A DNA stretch of 64,000 nucleotides from Bryopsis sp. KO-2023 (lineage: Eukaryota > Chlorophyta > Ulvophyceae > Bryopsidales > Bryopsidaceae), in NCBI GenBank assembly GCA_030272585.1, contig BSYQ01000004.1, forward strand, positions 1,302,001 through 1,366,000. The letters are read 5' to 3'. Both the position numbers and the translations under genes were made by a program. Below, in pieces: positions 28,042 to 40,024 of the stretch. Within the stretch, counting starts at the first letter, position 1. Each line of letters begins with the position of its first letter. The notes beneath the pieces are model-generated. The model saw nothing but the letters and a program-made list of their open reading frames with translations. It had not been told where the DNA came from and made no database searches.

Positions 28042-28425
28042 CAGTGTATTTTTTTTCAATTTCACTGGCCCCAAAGTGGCCCTAAATTTGGCCGTTTCAT
28101 CTAGTTGTGGCCCTTTTGTGGCCCCAATTTGTCCGGAAAAAAATAGAATGTGGCCCCAACTTCAAAAACACAAATTACAAGGCTTGGTGTTTATATAGCA
28201 TTTACTTAATGTTGATTTTAATTTTTGTGGAAACTCGATTGATTTCTTGGATGTGGCCCAGGCCTTACAAACTTCGGGGGAATGTGGCCCTTTTGTGGCC
28301 CCAAATTCATCTTCTATTAAAACGTTTTGGCCCTTTTGTGGCCCCAAAATTTGCCATTCTGATTATTTGGGGGGCCAAAATGGGCCAAAAGGGCCACAAT
28401 GGGCCACAAAAATATACACTGTGAC
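28042..28425. mobile_element. GGCCCC-rich MITE-like insertion present in one P2 arm only
   Basis: Ends are CAGTGTATTTTT and AAATATACACTG in inverted orientation, flanked by TCACAGG direct repeats (28035-28041 and 28426-28432). The body is a degenerate tandem array of GGCCCTTTTGTGGCCCCAAA-type units. The right arm has the empty site at about 54180-54195, reading straight through. End sequence and flanking repeat suggest a non-autonomous hAT-like element; the family is inferred. Confidence 0.65.
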
Positions 28426-28665
28426 TCACAGGAACCCAATTTTGAAACTTTGAAACCAACGCCAGCTTTCCCGTCGTGTAATGATGTTGAATAAGCGCTT
28501 CTTTTCGCCAGTCACCCTTTTGGTCCTGTCGCAGCACGGCTCTTGTGTACTAAGGAGCGTTACTGTAGAAAAGCGTTGCTCCCAATGTATGGGGATCGTA
28601 CTGCAATGGGGTGTGTAAGTGTGAGTTTTCGTGAATGACTGACACAGGAGGGTTTAATATCCGCA

Positions 28666-28767
28666 AGAGTCGAGCGAGGAAACGATCCGAGGTAGCTGCC
28701 CACGGTTTCCAAAACACTCTGGGTTTGATTTCACGCGTTTCCAGACGCCTGCGAGAGTTGTCGACAG
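28666..28767 (+). promoter_or_regulatory. Conserved upstream block of gene C
   Basis: Same block as before gene B: AACGATCCGAGGTAGCTGCC, then CACTCTGGGTTTGATT and TGTCGACAG abutting the ATG. Could be core promoter, 5' UTR or a 5'-UTR intron. Confidence 0.4.
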
Positions 28768-31700
28768 ATGAAGCGCAAGAAACGTGCACTTCCGAACTTG
28801 GGGAACATTAGTGGCTCCCGCAGGCGTTTCGTAATCAGAGCCTTCTCGCGGGAAGGTCGAACGAACCTGCTTTCTGTGCTTTTGTTCCTGACATGGGCGG
28901 TCTGGTGCATTTCGACGCCAACAGTTCTGTGTCGTGTTCTATCAGGTGGGTGTGTTGCTGTTGAATTTGGCGTTCTTGATGGAACTTTTTCTCATGTGGA
29001 ATTCGCTTTGATTTGCAGGATCCTCGCGTGGCGGCGACGGACAGGTGTGCATCTCGATATTCGATCAGTTACCTCCGTCACTCAGTTTTTGACTTGAGAT
29101 TCATCTCTCTGTTGTTCGTGTCGTGCGAGAATCAGAGTGACGGGCTGTCCACTGCTCCTTCACTTCGAAAGCGGCTGCTCGTAGCGGTGGGTCGAAGCGG
29201 AATCAAGTATCCATGCAATCTCATTTCAATCGTACTGTATTACTCTGACGATGCTTTGGAGAATAGTTCGTACATCACACATTCGTGTTGGGCATTTAGG
29301 AACAGGTGGAGACTCCAGGCACAGAGGGAAGAATTTTCTTTGAGATATATTGAGAATTTACAATAGCCCTTGATCGCAAAATATGACAGAATATGACGTG
29401 TAAGGTACTACGCATTTGCATCAGCAGGGGGGTCAAGATGCTCCGGTGGGCCGGTTTCCTTATGCTTGCTCCTTGAAAACGATAGGTGCTCGAACTCATA
29501 TTTGTGGAGGCACCTTGATTGCCCCCGGGTGGGTCTTGACCGCAGCACATTGTTTCGCAGGGGAACACTCCCTGGGGCCAACATTTCTTGTGTTTGTGGG
29601 GGCCCATGAAATTGATGATGATGATGATGATGATGAATCTGCAGAGGTACTGCAAATTTGCATGTTTTCACAAAGAAACGCGGGAGAAAAAAGGGGTCTT
29701 GTTCTTTATTCAAATTTGGCACTTTTCAAGGAAGCAGCAAGAGGCTCAGGTGCCATTAGGAAGCATCTATTTGACTGCATTTCCAGGTCATATTGGCAGA
29801 GGAAGTTATAATTCATGACAGCTACAAAACCGTTGAAGATGGATACGATATTGCCCTTGTGCGTCTCAAAGTGCCCTCCACCAAGCAACCAGTCTTGCTA
29901 GCTGAAAGTGAACAAACCCTTGGAACGGGTCAGTTTCTAGCCACCGCAGGATGGGGAAGGATCAGTGAACGTGGCCCGTTGCCTGAAGTCCTTCAATTTG
30001 CAGACCAAGTGGAGTATCTTCCCAACGAAAATTGCGAGGGAACATGGCCTGATCTCAGAGGCAACATGCTCTGTTCTTTCTCTCCATCACAAGGAGTATG
30101 CAAGGGTAACCAACCGGAGTTATGTTCAATGCATCAGCTGTTATATGGGGAAATGCTTTTTGAATGAGGTTTCCTTGGACGGGTCTGTGAATTGTTTGTG
30201 AATCGATCCAGGCGATGGCGGAGGTCCTTTGTTGCTTGCTGACAGTAAGGACGGGACCAGCATCATTGACGGGAATCCAGAATTTGATGTGATGGTTGGC
30301 ATCGTATCTTTTGGAACGCCCAGTTGTAATACGACAAAACCTGATGTGTTCACTAGAGTCAGCAGTTTCCGGAAATGGATCGATAAGAAAATTGGAAATT
30401 CTCCATCCAACACCACTACGACTTCTTCGGTGAGCATGGCAAGCATTTAGTGACAGAGTTCCTGCAACAAAAATGGTACACTAATGGGAATTTGCTCGAA
30501 TTTGTTTTTTTACGCTTGCCACCTTCGTTTAGTATGGGATGGGATTCAAGAGGGTGGCTGAAATAGAAAATGAGTGAACAATTTTTTTAGACTGTCTTTC
30601 TCATTCATCTCCAAGTTACAATCAGCATGGGCATAGCCAGGTGTATCTTGTTTTTGCATTCATAGAGGTCACCGTACCTGCACCAGTGCATTCACGTCTT
30701 TGTTTTTTTTCTTGCCGTTTCGTTTCGTTTTTTTTACCAAACAGGAAAAAAGATGTCGCAAGAATTGTGACAGACTGAATCGTAACCTCTTCAATGCCGC
30801 CGGTTCTGGAGATTCCAAAAAAGTCAAGGTAACTTTTTCATGAAGCCAAACAACAAGAAACTGCATTTATTTATCAGAAGAATATGGCAAGCCAAAGTGG
30901 AGGTGTGCTTGTTGATTTTCAGAAGCTGATTTTGAAAGGGGCCGATTTGGCATCCACGCAAGGAGAGATGAAGTTCACTCCATTGCATTTTGCTGCACAG
31001 GAGGGGCATGCAGAAGTTGTTGAAATATTGATTCAACAAGGTGAATTCTCGTAATTTAATGGCAGCGTTTTAGGGGCACCTGTAAGGATCAGCCAGGATT
31101 CACTCCTTTGGTCGAAGCAGAGTTTGTCCAGTTTAAAATCAACTTCAAACTCTTCCTTGAAGTATTGGTGGTGCAGGTGCCAAAGTTACACAAACTGCTG
31201 GAGGCTTAACTGCATTGTATATGGCTGCTCGAAATGGTCATTTGGATGTCGTCAAGATTCTGGTCGAAGCAGGTAAGTTTTGATTGGAGAATCTCGGTGT
31301 GTTTTTTCATTGCAGGAACTCAGATGTATCACACCCCTATTTTGAAGCAGAGTTTTGTACAGTTTAAAATCGATTTAAGTATTGCTGCTGCATGCAGGGG
31401 CCGATGTTGATGCACAGACTGAGGATGGCAGAAGTGCATTGTTCTTGGCAGCACAAAAGGGTCATTTGCAAATCGCCAAGGTTCTGATCAAAGCAGGTAC
31501 ATTGTGAAGCGTAGTCCTTTCGCAGAATCAATTGATTCTTTTATATTTTCTTTTCAGCATTGGTTTGCATTTGGAACACATTTGACTGAGTAACAAGGCA
31601 AAGTCCCCCACAGAAATTCGATTTTTTTTTCAGCAGATATTTCATACCCAGAGTTGAAATTGATCTTCAGACACTCTTGGATGCCTTTTATTTTCCCCCA

Positions 31701-32557
31701 AAATTGTTTCTTTTTGCCCGCCCAGAAAAACACCCTTTCAAACCTCTCTTTTTTTTGGATGCATATCCGTACCTTCTTTTTGCTTTCCAACTTCTTTGAT
31801 ATCACTTGGTTGAAATCAAATTCAATTCCATGTCTTTCATTGTGCAAAAAGGCTGTGCTTGTTTTTGCCCTTCTAAAAAATTATTCAAAAATTATCTGGT
31901 AGGTTATATTCAGTTTGCTGAAAAACCCATTACCATCAGGTCTAAAAATCAGTTTATGTTTATATTTCAGGGGCCACTGTGGATTTGAGAATAGACCAAG
32001 AAGCCACCCCTTTGATCGTTGCAGCAGAAAGAAACAGAATGGAGGTGGTAGAGTTTCTGCTGAAATCAGGTGCCCCCTTGTGAAAATTCCTCCCACATGT
32101 TGAAAGTCGATGCCAATTTTTACAGCATCAGCAGGCTTCTGGAATGTTTCGTTTGGAATCAACCCCACCTTAATGGAACTGAGATAGAGAGTTTGTGTGT
32201 TGGTCCACAGGTGCCGACGTGGATGCTCGCAGTTTTCGAAATGAAACAGCATTGCGGTGGGCTGCATTTTCTGGAAACCCAGACTTGGTCCAATTGCTTT
32301 TGGACAATGGAGCTGAAATAGATGCCAAAGACACATTTGGGTTCACCCCTGTGGTCTGGGCGGCCATTTATGGGAGAGGCGAAGTCATTGAAGTTTTGAA
32401 AAAAGCTGGGGCTGATCTCAGTATCGAGGACAAGCCTGGGGTGACAATCGAAAATAGAATCTGTAAGTGCCTGAAATTCACGGGCGAAATGGCTTGTAGG
32501 GAAGGAACGTGTGGAAAAAGAGAAAGAAAGCGTCTCAAATTTTTTTTGAAAGGTTGA
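28768..32557 (+). CDS. TryAnk gene C: protease-ankyrin protein with the catalytic Ser replaced by Gly
   Basis: Twelve exons: 28768-28945, 29019-29044, 29136-29186, 29428-29646, 29787-30105, 30212-30429, 30745-30828, 30923-31040, 31177-31272, 31398-31496, 31971-32069, 32211-32557; total 1854 nt, 617 aa. N-terminal basic region and hydrophobic segment, propeptide ending RLLVA, protease start [10 protein letters not shown]. His (LTAAHC) and Asp (DGYDIALVRL) are kept, but the GDSGG motif is GDGGG (Gly codon 30217-30219), so peptidase activity is not expected. A seven-Asp run lies in the loop that binds calcium in trypsin. Linker CRKNC, about six ankyrin repeats (one on a 96-nt exon), four-Cys tail. 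The same Gly is in one domain of C'. It may act as a binding pseudoprotease. Confidence 0.85.
31060..31135 (+). pseudogene. Decayed half ankyrin exon in gene C
   Basis: After a TTTTAG acceptor the sequence recalls an ankyrin exon start, but only DQPGFTPLVEAEF reads clearly and no donor follows. It lies just before the 96-nt exon, as in C' (about 50220-50300). Confidence 0.45.
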
Positions 32558-34230
32558 TGGTACAAGTGTGTGTTGGATTTCTTTCCATTTCGGTTTTTCC
32601 ATGAGGGGTGTGGGGCTTCTTTTTTGAGATTGTGTATTATATTTTTCATTGAATGAGGATCTGGAGAGTTGGGCTTTTCCCAGGGAGGTTTTTTGAACGA
32701 ATTCCACAACTCTAGTACAGAAATGGCTTTGTCAAGTGGGAAATAGATCACCAGCATGTGGATGCTTGGTACAACTGAGGGGAAGCACTGGTGGCTTATG
32801 TATGGTTTGAATTGTTTGGCTGATAATGGATGAGATATCAGAGGGAAAGTTTTTCATGGGAGCAGGAGTTCAAGAAATATTTGTTCCTGTGAATACACTA
32901 AGGGAACAATCCGAATTGTCTTTAATCGGCAAGGCAGTTACGCTTACAATCACTCCTGCTTGCAAAACGCCCCCAGCAAAGATTTGTTCTACATGTACTG
33001 GGGTTTGTTTGCATCGCTTACAGGGGAAGTTCGATAAGGAATGTTGGTAAGGGTGGTTTTCATTCAGGATCAGTTCTCCTAGCCAGCTATCTCCAGTAAC
33101 CTTGCATTCCCCTCTAGTAAACACCCCCAACACATAAAACAATGTAGTTTAATAAAGATTATGATATTTTGGTAGGAACGGACGAAACCAGATTGGTTCT
33201 GGAATTGCTAATTGTATAAAAATGGAAAGCTTGCGCTAAAATCAATTGCACGTCTTCCCAGGTTTTCTGAATTCACCAAGGCACTTCGCACTCTTGTATT
33301 GAAACCTTGAAATTGGAAACAAGTGTTCACAAGGAGCTCACGTTACTCAGCCAGGCTGGCGTTCGTATTTGGGGGAATTACAGATACACAGACATATGCA
33401 TGTGCATATGCAGGGTGGCAGGTATTTGTGTACTGTTTTACACACCCATCCCTCCTTCCCGTTTGCCATTCGCTTGTGTGTTTGTTTCGGTAAACTCCTC
33501 TGTTCTCATCTGATATTTTTGGGAAGGGTTAAGTTCTTGGAATCTTGAAACCTGCCTTGGTGGAAAGAGGGGTGGTTTGCACAGAACCCTGCAAGGACTC
33601 CAGACACATCAGAAATCCAAACAGAACCAAATTAAGAAATAAGAATGAATTTCCATGCATTTGCCTGAGAGGGATCCCCACCAAATACATCATTTACCAA
33701 CTACCAACCCCACGAAACACAAATCAAAATGTGGGGTGTTTCCCCAGGCATGCAATGATTGCAAGTGCGCGTGAGTGATCATTTTTGAAATATCGGGCAT
33801 CGCAAAAATTTAAGTTTTAATATCTTGATGGGTTGGGATTCGATTATATGTTTTTTTTTCCTTAAGAAAACTTCCTACAACAATTGTCACCACAAGACTT
33901 GAGTGACAGAAAATAAAACTGAATTTCAAACAACAAAAAAAAACGATAAACGAATACCAGCTCAGCGATACCCTTCCTCCCCAAAGCCAAAAAAAAAAAC
34001 TGGATAAATAAAAGAATAAATAATTCCCCCTTGCAGAAGAACGATAAATGATCCACCTCCAAATCATTGGTTTGAATCTCAACAACCATAAGGTTAAGGT
34101 TGGCTGGTAAACAATAAGAACACAAGGGCGGGTGAAATGCACACGACGGGGGCATTCCATGTTCTCTTCTTTTAGCCCCAACTTTCAATGCGCAGAGAAT
34201 TTCGTCAGTAGTATTACACAGGGCCGACTC
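32558..34230. other. Gene C 3' flank and unique spacer
   Basis: 32558-32846 is the conserved TryAnk 3' flank. 32847-34230 is the start of the single-copy island. I see no supported gene; 33810-34190 has open frames on the minus strand that are low-complexity. Confidence 0.5.
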
Positions 34231-37025
34231 TCATTTGTTTATACAGAACACCCCCAGCAGTGTGATTGCAGCCCCTCCCAACTGTAACGATGTCAAGCTC
34301 TCCCCCAGAACAACATAGCCAGTGATAGTTGCAAAAACGGGGGTCAAAAATGTTAGGCTGGACAGCGAGGTCAGATTTCCCTTGGATGCGTTGTAAAAGA
34401 AGACGCCATAGCTGGCTGCGCTGCCCAAAAGTGTGATGTACAGGAGGGAGAGTGCATCCATTCCATTGAATTCGGCCAATCGAGGGATGAGGATGTCCGA
34501 TTCGCGAGTTACGCAGAGAGCTATCAAGGGAAGGCTTCCCAACACCATGTGCCAGCCGGTTGCTGACACTGGATCGCAGTATTTCGCCACCCACCTGCCA
34601 CAGTTCAGCAAAAATTTAAATTAACCTTAAAAAAGATAACAAACACATGCCGAGAAATAGTTATTCTTAATTTCTTGCGGAATAGAAAAAAAACCACAAA
34701 GAAAAAGAAAATGAAACGAACCCTTTTATCAGGAGAGTTTTTCATTAAAACGGGAAGGGAAAAAACATATTTCAGAAAGATTTTTGTGTTCGTTAAGTGA
34801 CTAAACAAATTCCCCACCTGACCATTACAGTTCCAACCGCCATGGATTGGGCAGCCAACAACATCCACCACTCTCCGCTGTCCCAGATCGAACCCATTTG
34901 CAAACCCCCCCCCGATGTGGAAATAAATTCAGTCAAAGCTTGTGGGCCACCAGCCAAGAGCTGAGGAGGAATTTCCAGCAATCCTACATATCACACACAC
35001 AAATGTAAGTATATATATATTTTTTTCTTTAATGGACAGCAAAAACACACATCTCTCTTGCCCCCCAGAAACTCGGAGAAAATACCACTTTTTCTGTCAT
35101 GCAATTATACCCCCCCCCCCCCTCCGCACGTTCCTCAAAAAAAAAACTAGAAAAAAACTGACAATAGATTGATAAATAAAACGACAATATGAATACACAC
35201 ATTTATACATACGATGAAAATTCCAAATTTTCCGAACAATATATAGCCCAGGCTTGCACCAGCAACAACGATTCCTGCAAACCTTTCGCCGCCCAATAAC
35301 TTTTGGCGGTGGGAAGAAAGCTCACCTAATCCCAATATCCCGAGCCCCATGCCGGCCACAATGGTGGAGGACAAGGCTTCGTCGAAAAAAAAATTCGCAA
35401 GAAGAGCGACCGTGATGGGCTGAGAATCGATAATCACACTTCCCAATCCAGCAGATGTTCTTTGGAGCCCTTCTGCAAGACATCCCTGATGTCAAGAGAC
35501 AAAAAAGAAATTGAAAAAAACTCGGAAGTGTGGAAAGGAAAAATCCAGTTGGGGAGTTGCTGGCAGTTTGTACAGTTAGGAATCTAGGTTGTGGTATTTG
35601 AAGGGAAGGGACTTTGGTTGGAACAGGGGTCGTACTTTTTACTTGTAAGAATGTAAGAAACAGAACTCATTTGGCACATGACTCTCTTTCGAACGAATCT
35701 GTACAATACAAAACGGTGGGATTGCCACCTTCTTGCTAAAAATTGAAGAAAGGATTTTGGGCTTCATCCACCCAGAGCAGTTTTCAATAATAAACTCCGA
35801 CTTTTTTTTTTCTCAAAATAAGGATTCGGCCATTTTTTTCTTCTGACATATGCTAGAAAGAAACCAATCAAAGGAAACAGAAAATTGCACCATTCCCCTG
35901 AATTGTTTTTCACTGATCATCAAAAATTTGATTTTTGCACTACCTGAAAACAGGCTCCATCAATTAAACCAAAGAGCGCCACAGCTGTCCAAGCCATGAC
36001 GGATTTTGGCTGAGGTCGCCCCGACATTGCCGCCCACAATACCAGAACCACCCCGGCAGGAAGCAATCTGACAGCTCCAACAAACAATGGGCTAGTGTGG
36101 GGAGCCACCACCTCTCGAATGGACATTCAAAACAAACAGTTTTCAGAATAATGCATAGGCTGTCCTCCAGAAAAATAGGAAACTTTGTTTCTCACCTCCA
36201 TTTGCATTTGTTCATCTATTATGTTTGTTTTTTTTTGGAAGAGTGAGTATAGTAGGTTCTGTATTTGATGCCTGATATTTTATCTATGGCGTTTCTGCCC
36301 AAAACAGATGGTGGTTCAACCAACAGAACAATATTGATTTAGCTTCCACAGACTTTTACTGATTTGGGCTGCATGGATTGAGAGCATGACTCACTTTATC
36401 AATGGTTAGTTGTCAATGTTACTGAACATCACAAAATTGAAAAAAAGGCATATATTTTTTGGGGGGGGCAGCGAATCACCTTCATGACAGCCATGCTCGT
36501 TCCCCAAAAGAAAAACGGCGATATGAGAAGCAAAGTGTCTGCGACTTGCGACGTAAAGCTCGCTTCCGTTTCGTCGAGCTCCGCATTTGCTTCGCTCACG
36601 TTAACCGCCCCGTCAGACGGGGTTTCTGGCAAGATGCACTCGACCTCCAATGCCGTCCCGACGCACTCCAGGTCCCCTACCGAGTTCCTTTTTCTGGTTT
36701 CAACGACATTGTTCACACCAGCGTCCGCAGGGGTGGCCATCCGCGCCGAGTCCGCTTCCTTTCCCTCGGAATCGGAGTTCACCGTGCCTCGTGAAACTGG
36801 AAGCCTTCTGTGACCATCGTGGTTTGAGCGGAATAGCGCGTGGGGCGTCGACGGCCGGGAAAGTGAACAGTTGCTTGTCTTGTGCGCGCGCAGGCGGAAG
36901 GGAGAATCCGGCGCTCCTGTCGACCGTCGTGGATTCAGTCGACAGATCCCACGCATCGTAGCAACACAATGGCCGCAAAAAGCTTGCGCACATTGACTTT
37001 CAACGATACTGGCCGCAGGACTCAT
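34231..37025 (-). CDS. EamA/DMT-family transporter, plastid type
   Basis: Five exons (descending): 37025-36480, 36111-35944, 35485-35326, 34983-34818, 34594-34231; 1404 nt, 467 aa. The first about 155 residues are Ser/Arg/Ala-rich without a membrane helix, fitting a plastid transit peptide. Two EamA repeats follow: SPFFFWGTSMAVMK, GAVRLLPAGVVLVLW, GLQRTSAGLGSVIIDSQPIT, GEWWMLLAAQSMAVGTVMVR, GWHMVLGSLPL, SYGVFFYNASKGNLTSLSSL and TFLTPVFATITGYVVLGE. These closely follow the plant chloroplast EamA-like proteins of the At3g02690 type. The substrate is unknown; drug/metabolite transporters export or exchange small metabolites across membranes. The first in-frame ATG is used; an upstream TTG extends the frame but is unlikely. 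It is divergent from the alpha-kinase-like gene. Confidence 0.88.
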
Positions 37026-37513
37026 TTGCACACGATTACACGAAACGTGACAAAACGCCCCCAAGAATGGAGCGTGCCCTCAGAGATCGTGTGGTTCACG
37101 ATGGGTAAAGTCGGCAAATTCGACCGCCTCCACAGACGTCAAAGCCGTCCTTTTTTTCGCTGGGGGCGTTGGTGTTGGGGATTGTTTTTGCGCTGCTCAC
37201 CGTTCTTTGTCATTGTGTTTGATGACGTGGTATGAGTCATCTCACGAGCGATTTTTTGTTTCGTTGGACTATGGGTTTGTGTGTTGTGGGCGTTTACTCA
37301 GGCGTTCGAGTGACTGGGTCGAGGATTGCGTCCGACTTGGCCGCCGTTTCCGTATCCCCACGCGGTCAAATAAAGATTTAGTATCGTGGAAAGCAAGGCC
37401 GAGGAACGCACCAGCGCGATTTTTCCTGCATTCCCTCCAATATTCTCCGTCCCACGCAGCGCGTCATGGCGTCACTATTTTGGTAGTTCACGGCCCACCC
37501 GCTCCCACCCCGC
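37026..37513. promoter_or_regulatory. Divergent promoter region between transporter and alpha-kinase-like gene
   Basis: 488 bp separate the two opposite start codons. The area from about 36.5 to 38.1 kb is visibly richer in G+C and CpG than the TryAnk regions, as often seen at bidirectional housekeeping promoters. No specific motif is claimed. Confidence 0.4.
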
Positions 37514-40024
37514 ATGCAGGTTTTTTCCATGCTGGTGAAGGTGTTGGTGGTCGTAGGGGGGCTGATATTAGTGTGTGCGAGGATCCTGTGGAAGAACCAG
37601 GTTAGGTGGGCCTCGAAACGCTCCAAGGACGGCCGGCTCGCTGATATCAGGCAGCGGATCTTAGAGGACAAGCCGACTTCCAGGTCGGAAGAAGTGAACA
37701 GGGATTCGTTCGGGACCGTTCTTAGAAAGTACTGGCGACTTGACGAGACTCTTTGGAGGGGCGGCGAACAGGCCACAATACAAGGGTATGCGGAGAAGCG
37801 TGAGGTCGGCAGCATCACCAGAAGTCCTAGTAGAAAAGAAAACCGGGTTTCTCGCGCCAAGCGCGCCCGTCCACGACTTGGAATAGAAACCGCAAGTCGA
37901 ACAAAAAGCGTCTCGCTCGTTCTTACAAACTCCGAGGAGCGAACTCGTTTCGTGTGCGCTCGAGACGCCCCACAATCACATGCGAATCCGATCGCCGGGT
38001 TATTGAACGTCACAGCCGAGGGTGACGTCATGCATGGAGCAAGCGCAGGACGTCGTACGGCAAATCCTGGTTTGCCTGGCAGCGAGGTTGTGAAAGATGT
38101 GAGCGCTCTGGAGGAATGGTGCAGGCCTCCACAGTCTGTCAGAGGCCTCAGCCAAGGTGTTCCCTTGCCACAGGGTCAAAGAATTATTCGGCTCCAGATC
38201 TCTCCGCTGCCATTCCACAAGGGTTTGAGACACCAGGTGTTCCATGCTGGATACACCTCGGCAAAGGGTGAGTTCATTGACCCACAAAACTGGCCTTCAC
38301 ATCAATCTCCGAAACCATATACACATATATTAAGAATCCTGGGAAGCTCCTGGCAAAGAAAAGAACTGTAAGCGCGAGGCTTCTTGTTGAAACCTTTTTG
38401 TTCTGTAAAAAAGATGTCCATACATACCACATGTCCTGTTAACTCCGGGAATGTAGATTCGCCCTGGATTTTCAGATGCATGTCAGACTACCCACAGATC
38501 GAAGGTCGCCTTGCCAAAACATGAGTGCAGAAATTTAACCAGCACTATATGCTTTGTAAGCCATGCAGACATTTGTTTTTTTCCCTTGTTCTTACCCACC
38601 AGCCGAGAATACTGACATGTCCTGCATTTGAATATGAGGTTTTCGATCGGTTGCTGACTGAGAGGAGGCTGTGGCTCGTTACAGTTCAGTGTGGGAGGCC
38701 ACCACCAGTGGTGCTGAAAAAATGCAGTTCAGAAACGGGTGACTTGGAATCCAAGGAGAGGCTGGCAAGAATGGAAAGCAATGCCATCGTGTTGGGCCTG
38801 GCCGGCCTCTTCAACCAGAAATTGAAATCGCTCCCCAGAAAATTACCAGCAGGATGGGAAAGACTACGATTCGTGAAGGTGAGATTGGACTGCGACGCTG
38901 GCTGGTAAACCCAGTTGTGTGGAGTTCATTTGCACTTGCTGGAAAAATTGGTTAATTTACTTTGGAGTAACGGTGGGAATGAATTCCTCAGTTGATGGGC
39001 TGTGTGGTGCTTTCTGTTGGCCTGGAAGAAATCGTTTGAAAAGAGAAAAATATGTGTGATATATAGTTTAGCAGTGGTTGGAAAAGCAACCGAAGCTAAT
39101 GACCGCACATTAGCAGTGGGTGGCGAGTTTCCAAAAAAAAACAAAAACGAAGAGGATCTTCTGGAGGGGGGGTGGGGGGTCAGGGATTGCCTTCAGTTCA
39201 ACCTTATGTTTGGAAAACTTATGAGCAAGTGAAGGAAGGCGTCTAGTTTCTGATGGTTTCTGCAGGAATCTTTTGTCCACACGTTGGGAGATTCGCAAGT
39301 GAGGTATTTTCTGGAGCCTTTTCTTGGGCGGGATTTCGAGAAGGTGGCCTCGAATGGGCTGCAGTCGGAAGAAATGCCCAAAAAAGCCAGAGATCTGTTG
39401 GAGGCTTTCGCTCATTGGACGTACACCAAATCAGGGGGAGTGGTGATGGTTACGCAGTGCCAGGTAATTGGAATTTTATTTTAAACATGGGGAAACGAAG
39501 GAAGAAAAAAAATGTTTTTCCTGTGGTGGGGTTTCTTTTTCTGTTAATGCCGAAAGTGCTTGCAACTGGCTCACCATCTTCCAATTTTTTCAAAATCTGC
39601 TGGTGAAAAAAAAACAGAACTGCATGAGCCCATTTGCACTGACAGCATCGTATATTTACATTGACAAATCACACGCACGACCAAACAATTTGCTGCATTC
39701 TTTCTACATTTTTTTTATTTTTGAAGTAATTCGCACGGTTTCTTCTGCCCCCGTGACTTTCCCCAGGTGATTAAAGCCGATGGTGTTTTCTGGCTACGGA
39801 ACCCGGTCTTGAGCTGCTCCTTCCAGCAGGGCTCTGAGAAAACGACAGCCGGATGTAGTGCGATGGGACAGTTCCTGAATAAACACAAATGCAACAAATA
39901 TTGCCATGCAGTCGGGGCGAATAGAGACCAAGTCCCAAAGCCTCTCAAGGAAAGGGTCAAAAAGATCCTTGCATCGATAGAAAAACGTGCAAAATCTCTT
40001 CGACCCATCAAATTCAAAAACTGA
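37514..40024 (+). CDS. Alpha-kinase-like protein, probably membrane-anchored
   Basis: Five exons: 37514-38267, 38476-38504, 38603-38878, 39266-39463, 39767-40024; 1515 nt, 504 aa. Residues about 6-23 are a hydrophobic segment (VKVLVVVGGLILVCARI), a likely signal anchor. The alpha-kinase fold starts at about residue 230 (PLPFHKGLRHQVFHA). A candidate ATP-site lysine is in VVLKKC, followed by GLAGLFNQKL, RYFLEPFLGRDFEK and FAHWTYTKSGGVVMV. The zinc-binding end is HKCNKYC. The usual metal-binding Asp residues of the DLQG and TDP motifs appear as QCQV and RNPV, so activity may be reduced or lost. The 29-nt second exon (weak donor GTCGCC) is proposed only because it restores frame. Alpha-kinases include myosin heavy chain kinases and eEF2 kinase; the substrate here is unknown. 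Confidence 0.75.

Larger units (their letters stand above)
27519..32846 (+). repeat. Left arm of inverted duplication P2
   Basis: Reverse-complement match to 48527-54681, containing gene C with flanks. It differs from the right arm by a 384-bp insertion at 28042-28425, the orientation of a 144-bp block (27594-27737), and the lack of a second protease cassette. Confidence 0.8.

Noticed and set aside
28070..28420. Regular GGCCCC-type repeats as a CRISPR array
   Set aside because: Units are degenerate, contiguous and of variable length without spacers, within a eukaryotic MITE-like insertion.
36429..37064. TTG at 37064 as a start for the EamA transporter
   Set aside because: A normal ATG in the same frame at 37025 gives a plausible transit peptide.
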